A stretch of DNA of 64,000 bases from Nocardioides sp. (GCF_004803405.1 NZ_SSXI01000229.1:1-64000), one strand, 5' to 3'; shown: positions 23,523 to 32,241, numbered from the stretch's first letter. Program-made: numbers and translations. The notes: generated by a model from the letters alone, not told the origin.

Positions 23523-25409
23523 ATGAGCCGAATCGAGGAGTTCGCGAAGGTCGCATCGGCCGCCTCGGGCCGCGTTCGCGGTGCGTCCACGCCCGAGCAG
23601 TACGACGAGCTGTGGGCCTGGTCCGTCCAGGACCTCGACACGTTCTGGAGGTGCGTCGCCGCGCAGGTCGGATCCCCGCTTCCGGGACCGGCGCTCGCCG
23701 AGGAGCGGATGCCCGGGGCGGTGTGGTTCCCGGAGGCGAGGGTCAACTACACGGCGGCGATCTTCCGCGACCGGCCTGCAGACGACGTCGCGGTGGTCGG
23801 GGTGGTCGAGGATCCGTCGCAGACCCGCGAGGTCACCTGGGGCGAGCTGCGAGCCCAGGTGGCGTCGCTCGCGGCGACCTACCGGGCGCTCGGGGTGGCG
23901 GAGGGCGACCGGGTGGTCGGCTACCTCCCGAACACGCCGGACACGATCGTCGCTCTCCTGGCGGCGGCCAGCATCGGTGCGATCTGGTCGGTCTGCGGGA
24001 TGGACTACGCCGCCTCTGCCGCGCAGGCCCGCTTCGAGCAGCTCGAGCCGGTCCTGATGGTGCACGCGTCGTCGTACGTCCACGGCGGGAGGACGCACGA
24101 TCGGACCGAGGTCGTCGCCGAGCTGAAGGCCGCGCTGCCGAGCCTGCGCGCGACGCTCGAGGTCGGCACACCGACGTGGACCGAGGCAGTGTCCGCGACA
24201 GCGGAGCTCGCACCGGTCGAGCTGCCGTTCGACCATCCGCTATGGGTGCTGTTCTCCTCCGGCACCACCGGGAAGCCCAAGGGCATCGTCCACGGTCATG
24301 GCGGGGCGATGCTGGAGCAGGCCAAGGTGGCCGCTCTGCACTTCGACATGGGTCCCGGGGAGAGGCTGTTCTGGTACACCACCCCCTCCTGGATGATGTG
24401 GAACTTCGTGGTCGGCGGGCTGCTGACCGGCGCCTCGGTCGTCGCCTACGACGGCAGCCCGGCGGTGCCGGCGACCGACGGCCTGTGGGCACTGGCCGCG
24501 GAGCACGACGTGACGGTTCTCGGCATGAGCCCCGGCTACGTGGCGGCCTGCCAGAAGGCAGGCGTCGGCCCGGCCGACCACGAGCTGCCGCGGCTGCGGC
24601 GGATCGGCATCTCCGGCTCGGCCTTCCCTGCGACCAGCCATGAGGGGCTCCAGGCCGAGCTGGGCCCGGACGTCCAGATCTGCTCGATCAGCGGCGGCAC
24701 CGACGTGGTCAGCGCCTTCGTCGGCCCGGTGCCGACCCTGCCGGTCTGGCCGGGCGAGCTGTCCCGGCCCTGCCTCGGCGTGGCGCTGGATGCCTTCGAT
24801 CCCGGGGGCAAGTCGGTCCGCGGCGAGGTCGGCGAGCTGGTGGTGACCCGACCGATGCCGTCGATGCCGCTGTTCTTCTGGGACGACGAGGACGGCAGCC
24901 GCTACCACGAGGCGTACTTCGACACCTATCCCGGCGTCTGGAGACACGGCGACTGGATCACGATCACCGACCACGGCTCGGTGGTCATCCACGGTCGGTC
25001 CGACGCCACGCTGAACCGCAACGGCATCCGGATGGGCAGCGCCGACATCTACGAACCCGTCGAGGCGCTGCCGGAGGTTCGAGAGGCCCTGGTGATCGGC
25101 CTGGAGGAGGCCGACGGCGGCTACTGGATGCCGCTGTTCGTCGTCCTGTCCGACGGCGTGGATCTGGACGCCGACCTGGAGCAGCGGATCAAGGTCGCGA
25201 TCCGGACCCACGCCTCGCCGCGTCATGTGCCGGATGCGGTCATCCAGGCGCCCGGCATCCCGCATACCCGCACGGGCAAGAAGCTGGAGGTCCCGGTCAA
25301 GAAGGTGCTTGCCGGCAAGGACCTCGGCGGTGCCTTCGATCCCGGCAGCGTGGACGCCCCGGAGCTGATCGACTGGTACGCGGAGGTCGGCCGCGCGCGG
25401 AAGGGCTGA
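23523..25409 (+). CDS. Acetoacetyl-CoA synthetase
   Basis: A 628-residue ANL enzyme of full acetoacetate-CoA ligase length. It has the ACAS-type N-terminal lid (YDELWAWSVQDLDTFWRCVA), the ARVNYTAAIF segment, the P-loop LFSSGTTGKPKGIVHGHGG near residue 245, YTTPSWMMWNFVVGGLLTGAS, the adenine-site ISGGTDVVSAF, and the C-terminal HTRTGKKLEVPVKK with the catalytic lysine. ISGGTD and the MMWN motif distinguish acetoacetyl-CoA synthetase from acetyl-CoA synthetase. It turns acetoacetate, ATP and CoA into acetoacetyl-CoA and would salvage ketone units from lipid or steroid breakdown, consistent with its divergent ligase neighbour. Confidence 0.93.
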   Translation: MSRIEEFAKVASAASGRVRGASTPEQYDELWAWSVQDLDTFWRCVAAQVGSPLPGPALAEERMPGAVWFPEARVNYTAAIFRDRPADDVAVVGVVEDPSQTREVTWGELRAQVASLAATYRALGVAEGDRVVGYLPNTPDTIVALLAAASIGAIWSVCGMDYAASAAQARFEQLEPVLMVHASSYVHGGRTHDRTEVVAELKAALPSLRATLEVGTPTWTEAVSATAELAPVELPFDHPLWVLFSSGTTGKPKGIVHGHGGAMLEQAKVAALHFDMGPGERLFWYTTPSWMMWNFVVGGLLTGASVVAYDGSPAVPATDGLWALAAEHDVTVLGMSPGYVAACQKAGVGPADHELPRLRRIGISGSAFPATSHEGLQAELGPDVQICSISGGTDVVSAFVGPVPTLPVWPGELSRPCLGVALDAFDPGGKSVRGEVGELVVTRPMPSMPLFFWDDEDGSRYHEAYFDTYPGVWRHGDWITITDHGSVVIHGRSDATLNRNGIRMGSADIYEPVEALPEVREALVIGLEEADGGYWMPLFVVLSDGVDLDADLEQRIKVAIRTHASPRHVPDAVIQAPGIPHTRTGKKLEVPVKKVLAGKDLGGAFDPGSVDAPELIDWYAEVGRARKG

Positions 25410-25461
25410 CCTGCGGCGCTAGAGTGAACCGCACCCCTGCCCCGCTCCTTGAAGGACCTCG

Positions 25462-26805
25462 ATGACCCCCTGGCTGTTGCTGGGAATCGCCATCCTGCTG
25501 GTCATCGCCTGTGGCTTGTTCGTCGCCGCCGAGTTCGCGTTCGTCACCGTCGACCGTGGCCAGGTCGATCGGGCAGCGGCCGGAGGTGACGCCGCCGCCG
25601 AAGGGCTCCAGAAGGCGCTGCGCTCGCTGTCGACCCAGCTGTCCGGCGCCCAGGTGGGGATCACGATCACCAACCTCGGCATCGGATTCCTCGCGGAGCC
25701 GGCGATCGCCGCGCTGCTCCGGGAACCCCTACGCGGGACCGGGCTGCCCGAGGGAGCGGTCACGCCGGTCGCGGTGACGACCGGGCTGGTGCTCAGCACC
25801 CTGCTCACCATGCTCATCGGCGAGCTGGTCCCGAAGAACGTGGCGATCGCGCTGCCGCTGGCGACCGCACGGATCACCCAGGGCCCGATGCGGGCCTTCA
25901 CTGCCGCATGCCGGCTTCCCATCCGGGTCCTCAACGGCAGTGCCAACGCGATCGTCCGCCGGCTGGGCGTCGAGCCGCAGGAGGAGCTCCGGTCGGCACG
26001 CAGCTCCACGGAGCTGGCGTCCCTCATCCAGCGCTCGGCGCACGAGGGGACCCTCGACGCCGACACCGCGGAGCTGATGGAGCGCTCGGTGGAGTTCGGC
26101 ACCCGGACGGCCGGGGAGATCATGACTCCCCGCGTGCGCACCCGGACCCTCGACGTGAACGACCGAGCCAGTGCGATCATCGCGCTCGCGCGGGAGACCG
26201 GCATGTCGCGCTTCCCGGTGCTCGACGAGACCGACGCCGTGGTGGGCACCGTCCACGTCAAGAACGCCGTCGCGCTGCCTCTCCACGAACGTGCGACGAC
26301 CCGGGTCAAGCACCTCATGGTGCGCCCGATCGTCGTCCCCGACACGCTTCGCCTCGACCCCCTGCTCGCGCTGCTGCGCGCTGACGGGTTCCAGCTGGCC
26401 ATCGTGCTGGACGAGTACGGCGACCACGCCGGCATCGTGACGCTGGAGGACGTCATCGAGGAGATCGTCGGTGACATCGCCGACGAGCACGACCGTCTGG
26501 GCAACCGCGGACGGCTCCGCCGCGACGGCAGCTGGTCGCTCTCCGGGCTGCTCAGGCCGGACGAGGTCGAGGACCTCACAGGCGTGGCCCTCCCCGAGGG
26601 CGAGGACTACGACACGGTGGCCGGGCTCGTGCTCCAGCTGCTCGGGAAGATCCCCTCGGCGGGCGACGAGGCCGTGGTGCCACTCGCCGGGGAGGACGAG
26701 GACGAGGTCCAGCGACGTGCGGTGCTGACCGTCGAGTACATGGACGGTCTCCGCATCGACCGGATCTCCCTGCGCGTGGAGGAGGTGCCGCGGACCGATG
26801 GGTGA
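25462..26805 (+). CDS. CorC/HlyC-family membrane protein (CNNM-CBS pair-transporter-associated domain)
   Basis: A 447-residue protein. A DUF21/CNNM membrane domain occupies residues 1-190 (EFAFVTVDRGQVDRAA, SGAQVGITITNLGIGFLAEPAI, ELVPKNVAIALPL). Two CBS modules follow from about 215 (MTPRVRTRTLDVNDRASAIIALARETGMSRFPVL; VPDTLRLDPLLALLRADGFQLAIVLDEYGDHAGIVTLEDVIEEIVGDI), and a C-terminal CorC_HlyC domain (GSWSLSGLLRPDEVEDLTGVALPEGEDYDTVAGLVLQLLGKIP) ends the protein. Family members are linked to magnesium or cobalt efflux; the ion here is unknown. AAGGA precedes the ATG. The stop overlaps the second family member by 8 bases. Confidence 0.92.
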   Translation: MTPWLLLGIAILLVIACGLFVAAEFAFVTVDRGQVDRAAAGGDAAAEGLQKALRSLSTQLSGAQVGITITNLGIGFLAEPAIAALLREPLRGTGLPEGAVTPVAVTTGLVLSTLLTMLIGELVPKNVAIALPLATARITQGPMRAFTAACRLPIRVLNGSANAIVRRLGVEPQEELRSARSSTELASLIQRSAHEGTLDADTAELMERSVEFGTRTAGEIMTPRVRTRTLDVNDRASAIIALARETGMSRFPVLDETDAVVGTVHVKNAVALPLHERATTRVKHLMVRPIVVPDTLRLDPLLALLRADGFQLAIVLDEYGDHAGIVTLEDVIEEIVGDIADEHDRLGNRGRLRRDGSWSLSGLLRPDEVEDLTGVALPEGEDYDTVAGLVLQLLGKIPSAGDEAVVPLAGEDEDEVQRRAVLTVEYMDGLRIDRISLRVEEVPRTDG

Positions 26806-27850
26806 CCTCACCAGCCTGCTCCTGGCGGCCTTCCTGCTGCTCGCCAACGCGTTCTTCGTGGGCGCCGAGTTCGCGCTGATCTCCGCTCGACGCAGCCAGA
26901 TCGAGCCGCGCGCGCAGGCGGGATCCCGGATCGCGCGCACCACGCTGAACGCGATGGAGCACGTCTCCCTCATGATGGCCGGCGCCCAGCTCGGCATCAC
27001 GGTCTGCTCCCTCGGCCTCGGTGCGGTCGGCGAACCGGCGTTGGCCCACCTGATCGAGCCCGGCTTCCATGCCCTGCACGTTCCCGACCAGTGGCTGCAC
27101 CCGGTCGCGTTCGTGATCGCGATGTCGATCGTGGTGTTCCTCCACGTGGTGCTCGGGGAGATGGTGCCCAAGAACATCGCTATCGCCGGACCCGACCGCG
27201 CGGCGCTGCTCCTCGGCCCACCGCTCTACGGCATCGTCACCGTCCTGCGCCCGATCATCGTCGGCATCAACATGATGGCGAACGGCATCCTCCGCATGAT
27301 CCGGATCGAGCCGAAGGACGAGGTCTCCAGCACTTTCACCCGCGAGGAGGTCGCCGCGCTCGTGGAGGAGTCACACGGGGAGGGCCTGATCGCCGAGGAG
27401 GAGTACGGCCGGCTCTCCGGTGCGCTCGGCTTCACGGAGAAGACGGTCGGGTCGGTGATGATGCGGCCCCAGACCCTGGCCACGATCGTTCGCGGCTCGA
27501 CCGGCGCCGACGTGGAGGCGCTGTGCGCGGCGACCGGATTCAGTCGGTTCCCGGTGGTCTCCGACGCCGGCGACGAGCTGCTCGGCTACCTCCACATCAA
27601 GGACGTGCTCGAGCCGGACGAGGAACGCCGGATGCGACCGGTCGCCGACCGCTGGATCCGGCCGTTCGCGACGGTGACCGAGGACATGCTGCTGCACGAG
27701 GCGCTCGAGGTCCTCCAGCGCCGCGGGGCCCACATGGCGCGCGTCGTCGACGGGGACGGCGCGACGCTCGGTGTGGCCGCGCTCGAGGACGTCATCGAGG
27801 AGCTGGTGGGCGAGATCCGCGACGCCGCGCATTCGGAGGAGCAGGCCTGA
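26798..27850 (+). CDS. CorC/HlyC-family membrane protein, short form
   Basis: A 350-residue relative of the preceding gene, sharing the DUF21 membrane domain (EFALISARRSQIEPRA, MAGAQLGITVCSLGLGAVGEPAL, EMVPKNIAIAGPDRAALLLG) and a CBS pair (MMRPQTLATIVRGSTGADVEALCAATGFSRFPVV; MLLHEALEVLQRRGAHMARVVDGDGATLGVAALEDVIEELVGEI). It stops right after the CBS pair and lacks the CorC_HlyC domain seen in its partner. The 8-base overlap suggests the two are made together and may form a heteromeric transporter. A similar tandem pair occurs in mycobacteria near the equivalent locus. Confidence 0.9.
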   Translation: MGDLTSLLLAAFLLLANAFFVGAEFALISARRSQIEPRAQAGSRIARTTLNAMEHVSLMMAGAQLGITVCSLGLGAVGEPALAHLIEPGFHALHVPDQWLHPVAFVIAMSIVVFLHVVLGEMVPKNIAIAGPDRAALLLGPPLYGIVTVLRPIIVGINMMANGILRMIRIEPKDEVSSTFTREEVAALVEESHGEGLIAEEEYGRLSGALGFTEKTVGSVMMRPQTLATIVRGSTGADVEALCAATGFSRFPVVSDAGDELLGYLHIKDVLEPDEERRMRPVADRWIRPFATVTEDMLLHEALEVLQRRGAHMARVVDGDGATLGVAALEDVIEELVGEIRDAAHSEEQA

Positions 27851-27873
27851 CGAAGGACGGCGCAGGTGCCAAC

Positions 27874-27879
27874 TAGGGT
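27874..27879 (+). promoter_or_regulatory. Leaderless -10 box for the CDP-alcohol phosphatidyltransferase gene
   Basis: TAGGGT, 7 bases before GTG 27887. It lies downstream of the other possible GTG at 27866 and therefore favours 27887. Confidence 0.5.
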
Positions 27880-27886
27880 GTCATCC

Positions 27887-28510
27887 GTGGCTGGACGGCG
27901 GACGCGCGAGGATCGCTCGGCTGAGAGTCGCGTGCTGACCGTTCCCAACCTGCTCAGCGGCCTGCGACTGCTCGGCGTCCCGCTGTTCCTGTGGCTGGTG
28001 CTCGGGCCCGAGGCCGACGTGTGGGCGCTGGTGGTTCTCATGCTGTCGGGCATCACCGACTTCCTCGACGGGTGGCTCGCGCGCAAGCTCAACCAGCAGT
28101 CGGTGCTCGGGCAGCTCCTCGACCCGGTCGCCGACCGGCTCTACATCCTGGCCGTCGTCGTCGGGCTCGCGATGCGCGACATCATCCCGTGGTGGGTGGC
28201 CCTGTGCCTGCCGCTGCGCGACCTGCTGCTGTGGGGGCTGGTGCCCCTGCTGCGGACCCGTGGCTACAGCGCGCTCCCGGTGCACTTCCTCGGCAAGGCG
28301 GCGACGTTCAACCTCCTCTACGCCTTCCCGCTGCTGCTCCTCGGCGACGGCGAGGGGGTCGTCGCAACCCTGGCGCAGGTCTTCGGCTGGGCGTTCGCGC
28401 TGTGGGGCATCGGGCTGTACTGGTGGGCGGGGGTCCTCTACGCCTGGCAGGTCCGCAAGCTGCTGGCGACGACGGAGCGACGGTCCCCGCCGGTGGTGCG
28501 CGATGAATGA
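27887..28510 (+). CDS. CDP-alcohol phosphatidyltransferase (PgsA-like)
   Basis: A 207-residue integral membrane enzyme. The family signature D-G-x2-A-R-x8-G-x3-D-x3-D is complete in DFLDGWLARKLN and LGQLLDPVADRLY (about residues 57-81). Five to six hydrophobic segments follow. It transfers a phosphatidyl group from CDP-diacylglycerol to a polyol, most likely glycerol-3-phosphate or a related acceptor. In Mycobacterium tuberculosis the gene in this place is pgsA2 (Rv1822), whose exact product is still debated. It is first in the conserved DUF881-sbp-DUF881-gcvH-garA order and overlaps the next gene by 8 bases. Confidence 0.9.
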   Translation: MAGRRTREDRSAESRVLTVPNLLSGLRLLGVPLFLWLVLGPEADVWALVVLMLSGITDFLDGWLARKLNQQSVLGQLLDPVADRLYILAVVVGLAMRDIIPWWVALCLPLRDLLLWGLVPLLRTRGYSALPVHFLGKAATFNLLYAFPLLLLGDGEGVVATLAQVFGWAFALWGIGLYWWAGVLYAWQVRKLLATTERRSPPVVRDE

Positions 28511-29348
28511 CAACCTGGACCGGTCCCGGACCCCGCTGCTCGCCCTGATCACCGCCGAGGCGCTCGACCGCGACTACCAGGTCGCCGCGTCGCGCAAGGG
28601 CCCTGACGAGCACACGCGTGCCAGCTCGCGGACCGCGGTCGTGCTCGTCGTCGCGGCCTTCGCGATGCTGGTGACGGTCGCTGCGGTGCAGACCTCGCGC
28701 AACGCCGACACCGAAGACGCCAGTCGGGCCAGCCTGATCGACCGGATCGGGGCGCGTCGTGCGATGGTGGCCGGCCTCCAGGACGAGGTCGCACGCCTGC
28801 GCGAGGACAACACCACGGCGCAGAACGAGGTACGCCGGCTGGGGGAGCGCTACAGCGCCGTGCAGGCCCGCCGGGCCCAGCTCGGCGCACTGACCGGGTT
28901 CACCCGCGTGACCGGTGACGGGGTCCGGATCTCGCTCGACAACGCAGAGTTCGCCGACCCCAACGCGCAGCTGCGGGATTCCGACCTCGCCCTCCTCGTC
29001 GACGGACTCTGGGCCGCCGGGGCGGAGGCGATCGCGATCAACGGCCAGCGGCTCACGTCGATGTCGGCCATCCGCAACTCGGGCCTCGCGATCGAGGTCA
29101 ACAGCATCGGCATCGCCCCGCCCTACACCGTGACGGCGATCGGGAACCCGAGGACCCTCGCCGCAGACCTCCTCGAGACGCCGAGCGGCCTGGCCTTCGT
29201 GTCCCTGGCCAGCCAGTACGGCTTCCGGTACGACATCGACAACGTGACCGACATCCGGTTGCCTGCAGGTCCCGGGAAGCTGCGGGAGCTACGGTCGGCG
29301 CGGTACGACCAGGACATCCGGAAGAACCAGGGAGGTGGCACGCCGTGA
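28503..29348 (+). CDS. DUF881 family membrane-anchored protein (first copy)
   Basis: A 281-residue protein. Residues 1-45 are cytoplasmic, one transmembrane helix spans about 46-63 (AVVLVVAAFAMLVTVAAVQ), then a coiled coil (LIDRIGARRAMVAGLQDEVARLREDN, continuing to about residue 120) and the DUF881 domain (TGDGVRISLDNAEFADPN, DLALLVDGLWAAGAEAIAINGQRLTSMSAIRNSGLAIEVN). Orthologue of Rv1823 by position. DUF881 proteins are found with sbp near division and cell-envelope genes in Gram-positives; the biochemical role is unknown. ATG 28503 overlaps the upstream gene by 8 bases, and the stop overlaps sbp by 4. Confidence 0.88.
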   Translation: MNDNLDRSRTPLLALITAEALDRDYQVAASRKGPDEHTRASSRTAVVLVVAAFAMLVTVAAVQTSRNADTEDASRASLIDRIGARRAMVAGLQDEVARLREDNTTAQNEVRRLGERYSAVQARRAQLGALTGFTRVTGDGVRISLDNAEFADPNAQLRDSDLALLVDGLWAAGAEAIAINGQRLTSMSAIRNSGLAIEVNSIGIAPPYTVTAIGNPRTLAADLLETPSGLAFVSLASQYGFRYDIDNVTDIRLPAGPGKLRELRSARYDQDIRKNQGGGTP

Positions 29349-29677
29349 TCGCTGTGCTCGGTCTTGTCATCGGCATCGTGCTGGGGTTCATCTTCCAGCC
29401 CGACGTGCCGCTCGGCCTGGAGTACTACCTGCCGATCGCCGTGGTGGCCGCCCTCGACGCGGTGTTCGGAGCATTGCGCGCCTACCTCGACGGCATCTTC
29501 GACGACAAGGTCTTCGTCGTCTCCTTCCTCAGCAACGTGGTGATCGCTGCGGGCATCGTCTACCTGGGCGACCGGCTCGGCGTCGGTGGCCAGCTCTCCA
29601 CGGGCGTGATCGTGGTGCTCGGGATCCGGATCTTCACCAACGTCGCGGCCATCCGAAGGCACCTGTTCCATGCCTGA
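29345..29677 (+). CDS. sbp: Small basic protein Sbp (DUF1290)
   Basis: A 110-residue integral membrane protein of the DUF1290/Sbp family: MIAVLGLVIGIVLGFIFQPD, then PLGLEYYLPIAVVAALDAVFGALRAYLDGIFDDKVFVVSF and GVIVVLGIRIFTNVAAIRRHLF. Three helices with the conserved ALDAVFGALRAYL are diagnostic. In Bacillus, sbp is next to ftsAZ. Here and in mycobacteria (Rv1824) it is sandwiched between two DUF881 genes with overlapping starts and stops (4 and 8 bases), implying a stoichiometric membrane complex. Confidence 0.9.
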   Translation: MIAVLGLVIGIVLGFIFQPDVPLGLEYYLPIAVVAALDAVFGALRAYLDGIFDDKVFVVSFLSNVVIAAGIVYLGDRLGVGGQLSTGVIVVLGIRIFTNVAAIRRHLFHA

Positions 29678-30446
29678 GGAGGACCAGGTGGGCCAGGTGG
29701 GCGAGGGCCAGGTGGACGAGGGCCAGGTGGCGGCGATGCAGCGGCTGCGGCAGGCGATGCTCCGACCCTCGCGCAAGCAGGTCGTCGCGGGGATGCTGAT
29801 GGCACTGCTCGGCTTCGCGGCCGTCACCCAGGTCCGGGTCGCCGGCACTGACGACAGCTACGCAGGTCTGCGCCAACAGGAGCTGGTCGACCTGCTCAGT
29901 GCGCTCTCCGCCACCCGCCAGCGCACCGAGTCCGAGATCGATCGCCTCGAGCGGGTCGCCGCCGACCTGCGCGACGACACGACCAAGCGGCAGACCGCGC
30001 TGGACCAGGCCCAGGGCGAGGTCGACGACCTCAGCATCCTCGCCGGCCTGGTGCCGGTCACCGGACCCGGTATCCGGATCACCGTCACCGAGTCGGAGGG
30101 TCGGGTCCGCCAGGCGTCGCTGCTCGACACGGTCCAGGAGCTGCGCACCGTCGGCGCCGAGGCGATCGCGATCAACGGCACGGTCCGGGTGGTCGCCCAG
30201 ACGTCGTTCGCCGAGACCGACGGCGGATTCACGATCGACGGGGTGCAGGTCGAGGCGCCCTACGTCATCGATGTGATCGGCGAGCCCGGTGTCCTGAGCT
30301 CGGCGATCAGCTTCGCGCTCGGCCCCAAGCAGCAGCTGGAGCAGGACGGTGCCGAGATCCAGGTGCAGGAGCTCCGCTCCATCGACATCGAGGCTGTGAC
30401 GACGACCGACGAGCCTTCCTTCGCCGTCCCCGACCAGGGGCAGTAG
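29670..30446 (+). CDS. DUF881 family membrane-anchored protein (second copy)
   Basis: A 258-residue relative of the gene two positions upstream. A short N-terminal stretch repeats the GQV triplet (VGQVGEGQVDEGQVA) before the transmembrane helix (VVAGMLMALLGFAAVTQV, about 32-50). A coiled coil (LVDLLSALSATRQRTESEIDRLERVAADL) and the DUF881 domain (VPVTGPGIRITVTESEGRVRQ, TVQELRTVGAEAIAINGTVRV, PYVIDVIGEPGVLSSAI) follow. Orthologue of Rv1825 by position. ATG 29670 overlaps sbp by 8 bases. Confidence 0.88.
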   Translation: MPEEDQVGQVGEGQVDEGQVAAMQRLRQAMLRPSRKQVVAGMLMALLGFAAVTQVRVAGTDDSYAGLRQQELVDLLSALSATRQRTESEIDRLERVAADLRDDTTKRQTALDQAQGEVDDLSILAGLVPVTGPGIRITVTESEGRVRQASLLDTVQELRTVGAEAIAINGTVRVVAQTSFAETDGGFTIDGVQVEAPYVIDVIGEPGVLSSAISFALGPKQQLEQDGAEIQVQELRSIDIEAVTTTDEPSFAVPDQGQ

Positions 30447-30499
30447 CCTTCTGGCCACCGGCCTGCGCGACCATGACGACGACCCCCCGAGGAGAACCG

Positions 30500-30889
30500 G
30501 TGACGAACCCTGCGGACCTGAAGTACACCGTCGAGCACGAGTGGCTGCGTGAGCCGGGGGAGACCCCCGAGTCGGTCCGCGTCGGGATCACCGACTACGC
30601 GCAGGACGCCCTCGGCGACATCGTGTACGTCTCGCTCCCCGAGGTCGGGGCCACGGTCACCTCCGGCGCCGCGTGCGGCGAGCTCGAGTCGACCAAGTCG
30701 GTCAGCGACGTGTACGCGCCGGTGACCGGCGAGATCACCGCGATCAACGAGGCCTTGGACGCCACCCCGGAGCTGGTCAACAACGACCCGTACGGCGCCG
30801 GCTGGCTCTTCGAGGTCGTGCCTGCAGACAAGGGCGAGGTCGACGGCCTCCTCGACGCCGCCGGTTACGAGGCACAGCTCGAGAGTTGA
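30500..30889 (+). CDS. gcvH: Glycine cleavage system H protein
   Basis: A 129-residue lipoyl carrier. GTG 30500 is preferred over ATG 30473 because GAGGAG lies 6 bases upstream. The sequence reads YTVEHEWLRE, GITDYAQDALGDIVYVSLPEVGATV, then GELESTKSVSDVYAPVTGEI, where the lysine in STKS carries lipoate, and DPYGAGWLFEVVPAD. It shuttles the aminomethyl group from GcvP to GcvT and the electrons to dihydrolipoamide dehydrogenase. GcvP is encoded 2.8 kb downstream, but gcvT and lpd are not in the window. It follows the DUF881 gene by 53 bases. Confidence 0.95.
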   Translation: MTNPADLKYTVEHEWLREPGETPESVRVGITDYAQDALGDIVYVSLPEVGATVTSGAACGELESTKSVSDVYAPVTGEITAINEALDATPELVNNDPYGAGWLFEVVPADKGEVDGLLDAAGYEAQLES

Positions 30890-30954
30890 CGCCTCACGTG
30901 GTGCTGACCATGTAGGTTCGACACAGACAGATTCGATCGCCGAGGAGCTCCCAG

Positions 30955-31464
30955 ATGCCGTTCTGCACCGCCTGTGGCAAGCAGAACCCTGATGATGCGC
31001 GGTTCTGCTCGCAGTGTGGGACCCGCCTGGTCGGGTCGGACACGCCGCCGGCGACCAGCGACGCCACTGCCACCATCCAGTTCGGTGGTAGCGACAAGGT
31101 CGAGACCTCCGACCGCGCACTGAGCGCTGTTGACGCCGCGGCGGTCGACGCCCTGCCCGTCGGTCATGCGCTGCTCGTGGTGCAGAAGGGGCCCGGCGCG
31201 GGCAGCCGCTTCCTGCTCGACGCCGACGAGGTCAGTGCGGGCCGTCACCCGGACAGCGGCATCTTCCTCGACGACGTCACGGTCTCGCGACGGCATGCGG
31301 TCTTCCGCCGCGAGGGCGGCACGTTCACGGTCGAGGACGCCGGCAGCCTGAACGGCACCTACGTCAACCGCGACCGCATCGAGAAGGTCCAGCTCAAGGA
31401 CAGCGACGAGGTCCAGGTGGGCAAGTACCGCCTGGTCTTCTTCGCCGGGCACGAGAGCGCCTGA
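30955..31464 (+). CDS. garA: GarA/OdhI-like FHA-domain regulator with N-terminal zinc ribbon
   Basis: A 169-residue protein. Residues 1-22 form a zinc ribbon with cysteines C4, C7, C18 and C21. A linker of about 35 residues contains the VETSD segment, and residues 65-165 are an FHA domain (GSRFLLDADEVSAGRHPDSGIFLDDVTVSRRHAVF, AGSLNGTYVNRDRI, EVQVGKYRLVFF). The FHA part is nearly word-for-word GarA (Rv1827), which when unphosphorylated inhibits 2-oxoglutarate dehydrogenase and NAD-glutamate dehydrogenase and is switched by PknB/PknG at an ETT motif. Here only one threonine of that motif remains, and the ribbon is extra. AGGAG precedes the ATG. Position after gcvH matches mycobacteria. Confidence 0.88.
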   Translation: MPFCTACGKQNPDDARFCSQCGTRLVGSDTPPATSDATATIQFGGSDKVETSDRALSAVDAAAVDALPVGHALLVVQKGPGAGSRFLLDADEVSAGRHPDSGIFLDDVTVSRRHAVFRREGGTFTVEDAGSLNGTYVNRDRIEKVQLKDSDEVQVGKYRLVFFAGHESA

Positions 31465-31466
31465 GG

Positions 31467-32201
31467 ATGCCGGCTGCTGTCCCCCGCGGAGCGCGGGACG
31501 AGCTGCTCAACATCGGGCAGGTCCTCGACCGCCTGCGCACCGACTTCGAGGACGTGTCGATCCCCAAGATCCGGTTCCTGGAGTCCGAGGGGCTGATCAA
31601 GCCTGAGCGAACGCCTGCCGGCTACCGGAAGTTCTCCGAGCGTGACATCGAGCGCCTGCGTTACATCCTGCGGATGCAGCGCGACCACTACCTGCCGCTG
31701 AAGGTGATCGGCGAGCACCTGGACGCCATGGACCGTGGCCTCCAGCCGCCGGCCCCCGAGCCCGTGGTGCCGACAGTGCCGACGGTCGCGCTCGGGGCGG
31801 ACGGCCTCCCGTCCCCGGAGTCGTTCCGTCGTACCGACCGGCTGCGGCTCTCCCGCAAGGAGCTGATCAAGGTGGCCGGGATCGACGAGGAGCAGCTCAC
31901 ACAGCTCGAGGGATTCGCGCTCATCACGCCGTCCGCGACCGGCCACTACGACACCGACGCCCTAGTCATCGCGCGCACCGCCAAGGAGCTGGCCGACTTC
32001 GGGATCGAGCCGCGCCACCTCCGCGCCTACCGCACAGCCGCCGACCGCGAGGTCGGGTTGATCGACCAGGTCGTCGCACCGGTGCGCAAGGGTCGCGACG
32101 CCGCCGCGAGCGCGCGGGCAGAGGATGCGGTCAGTGAGATCGCGGCCCTGTCGGTGCGTCTGCACGCCACCTTGGTGAAGGCCGGCCTGCGGAGGATCTA
32201 G
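31467..32201 (+). CDS. ftsR: MerR-family regulator FtsR-like
   Basis: A 244-residue MerR-type protein. The N-terminal winged helix reads LLNIGQVLDRLRTDFEDVSIPKIRFLESEGLIKPERTPAGYRKFSERDIERLRYILRMQRDHYLPLKVIGEHLD. A proline-rich linker (LQPPAPEPVVPTVPTV) and a second conserved helical domain (SRKELIKVAGIDEEQLTQLEGFALITP, RTAKELADFGIEPRHLRAYRTAADREVGLIDQVV) follow. This two-domain layout next to garA identifies the FtsR/Rv1828 group; in Corynebacterium FtsR activates ftsZ. It starts 2 bases after garA, so the two are coupled. Confidence 0.88.
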   Translation: MPAAVPRGARDELLNIGQVLDRLRTDFEDVSIPKIRFLESEGLIKPERTPAGYRKFSERDIERLRYILRMQRDHYLPLKVIGEHLDAMDRGLQPPAPEPVVPTVPTVALGADGLPSPESFRRTDRLRLSRKELIKVAGIDEEQLTQLEGFALITPSATGHYDTDALVIARTAKELADFGIEPRHLRAYRTAADREVGLIDQVVAPVRKGRDAAASARAEDAVSEIAALSVRLHATLVKAGLRRI

Positions 32202-32241
32202 CCGCAGTCGGCTCCTGCCGCCTCGCCCTTCACAGCACAAG

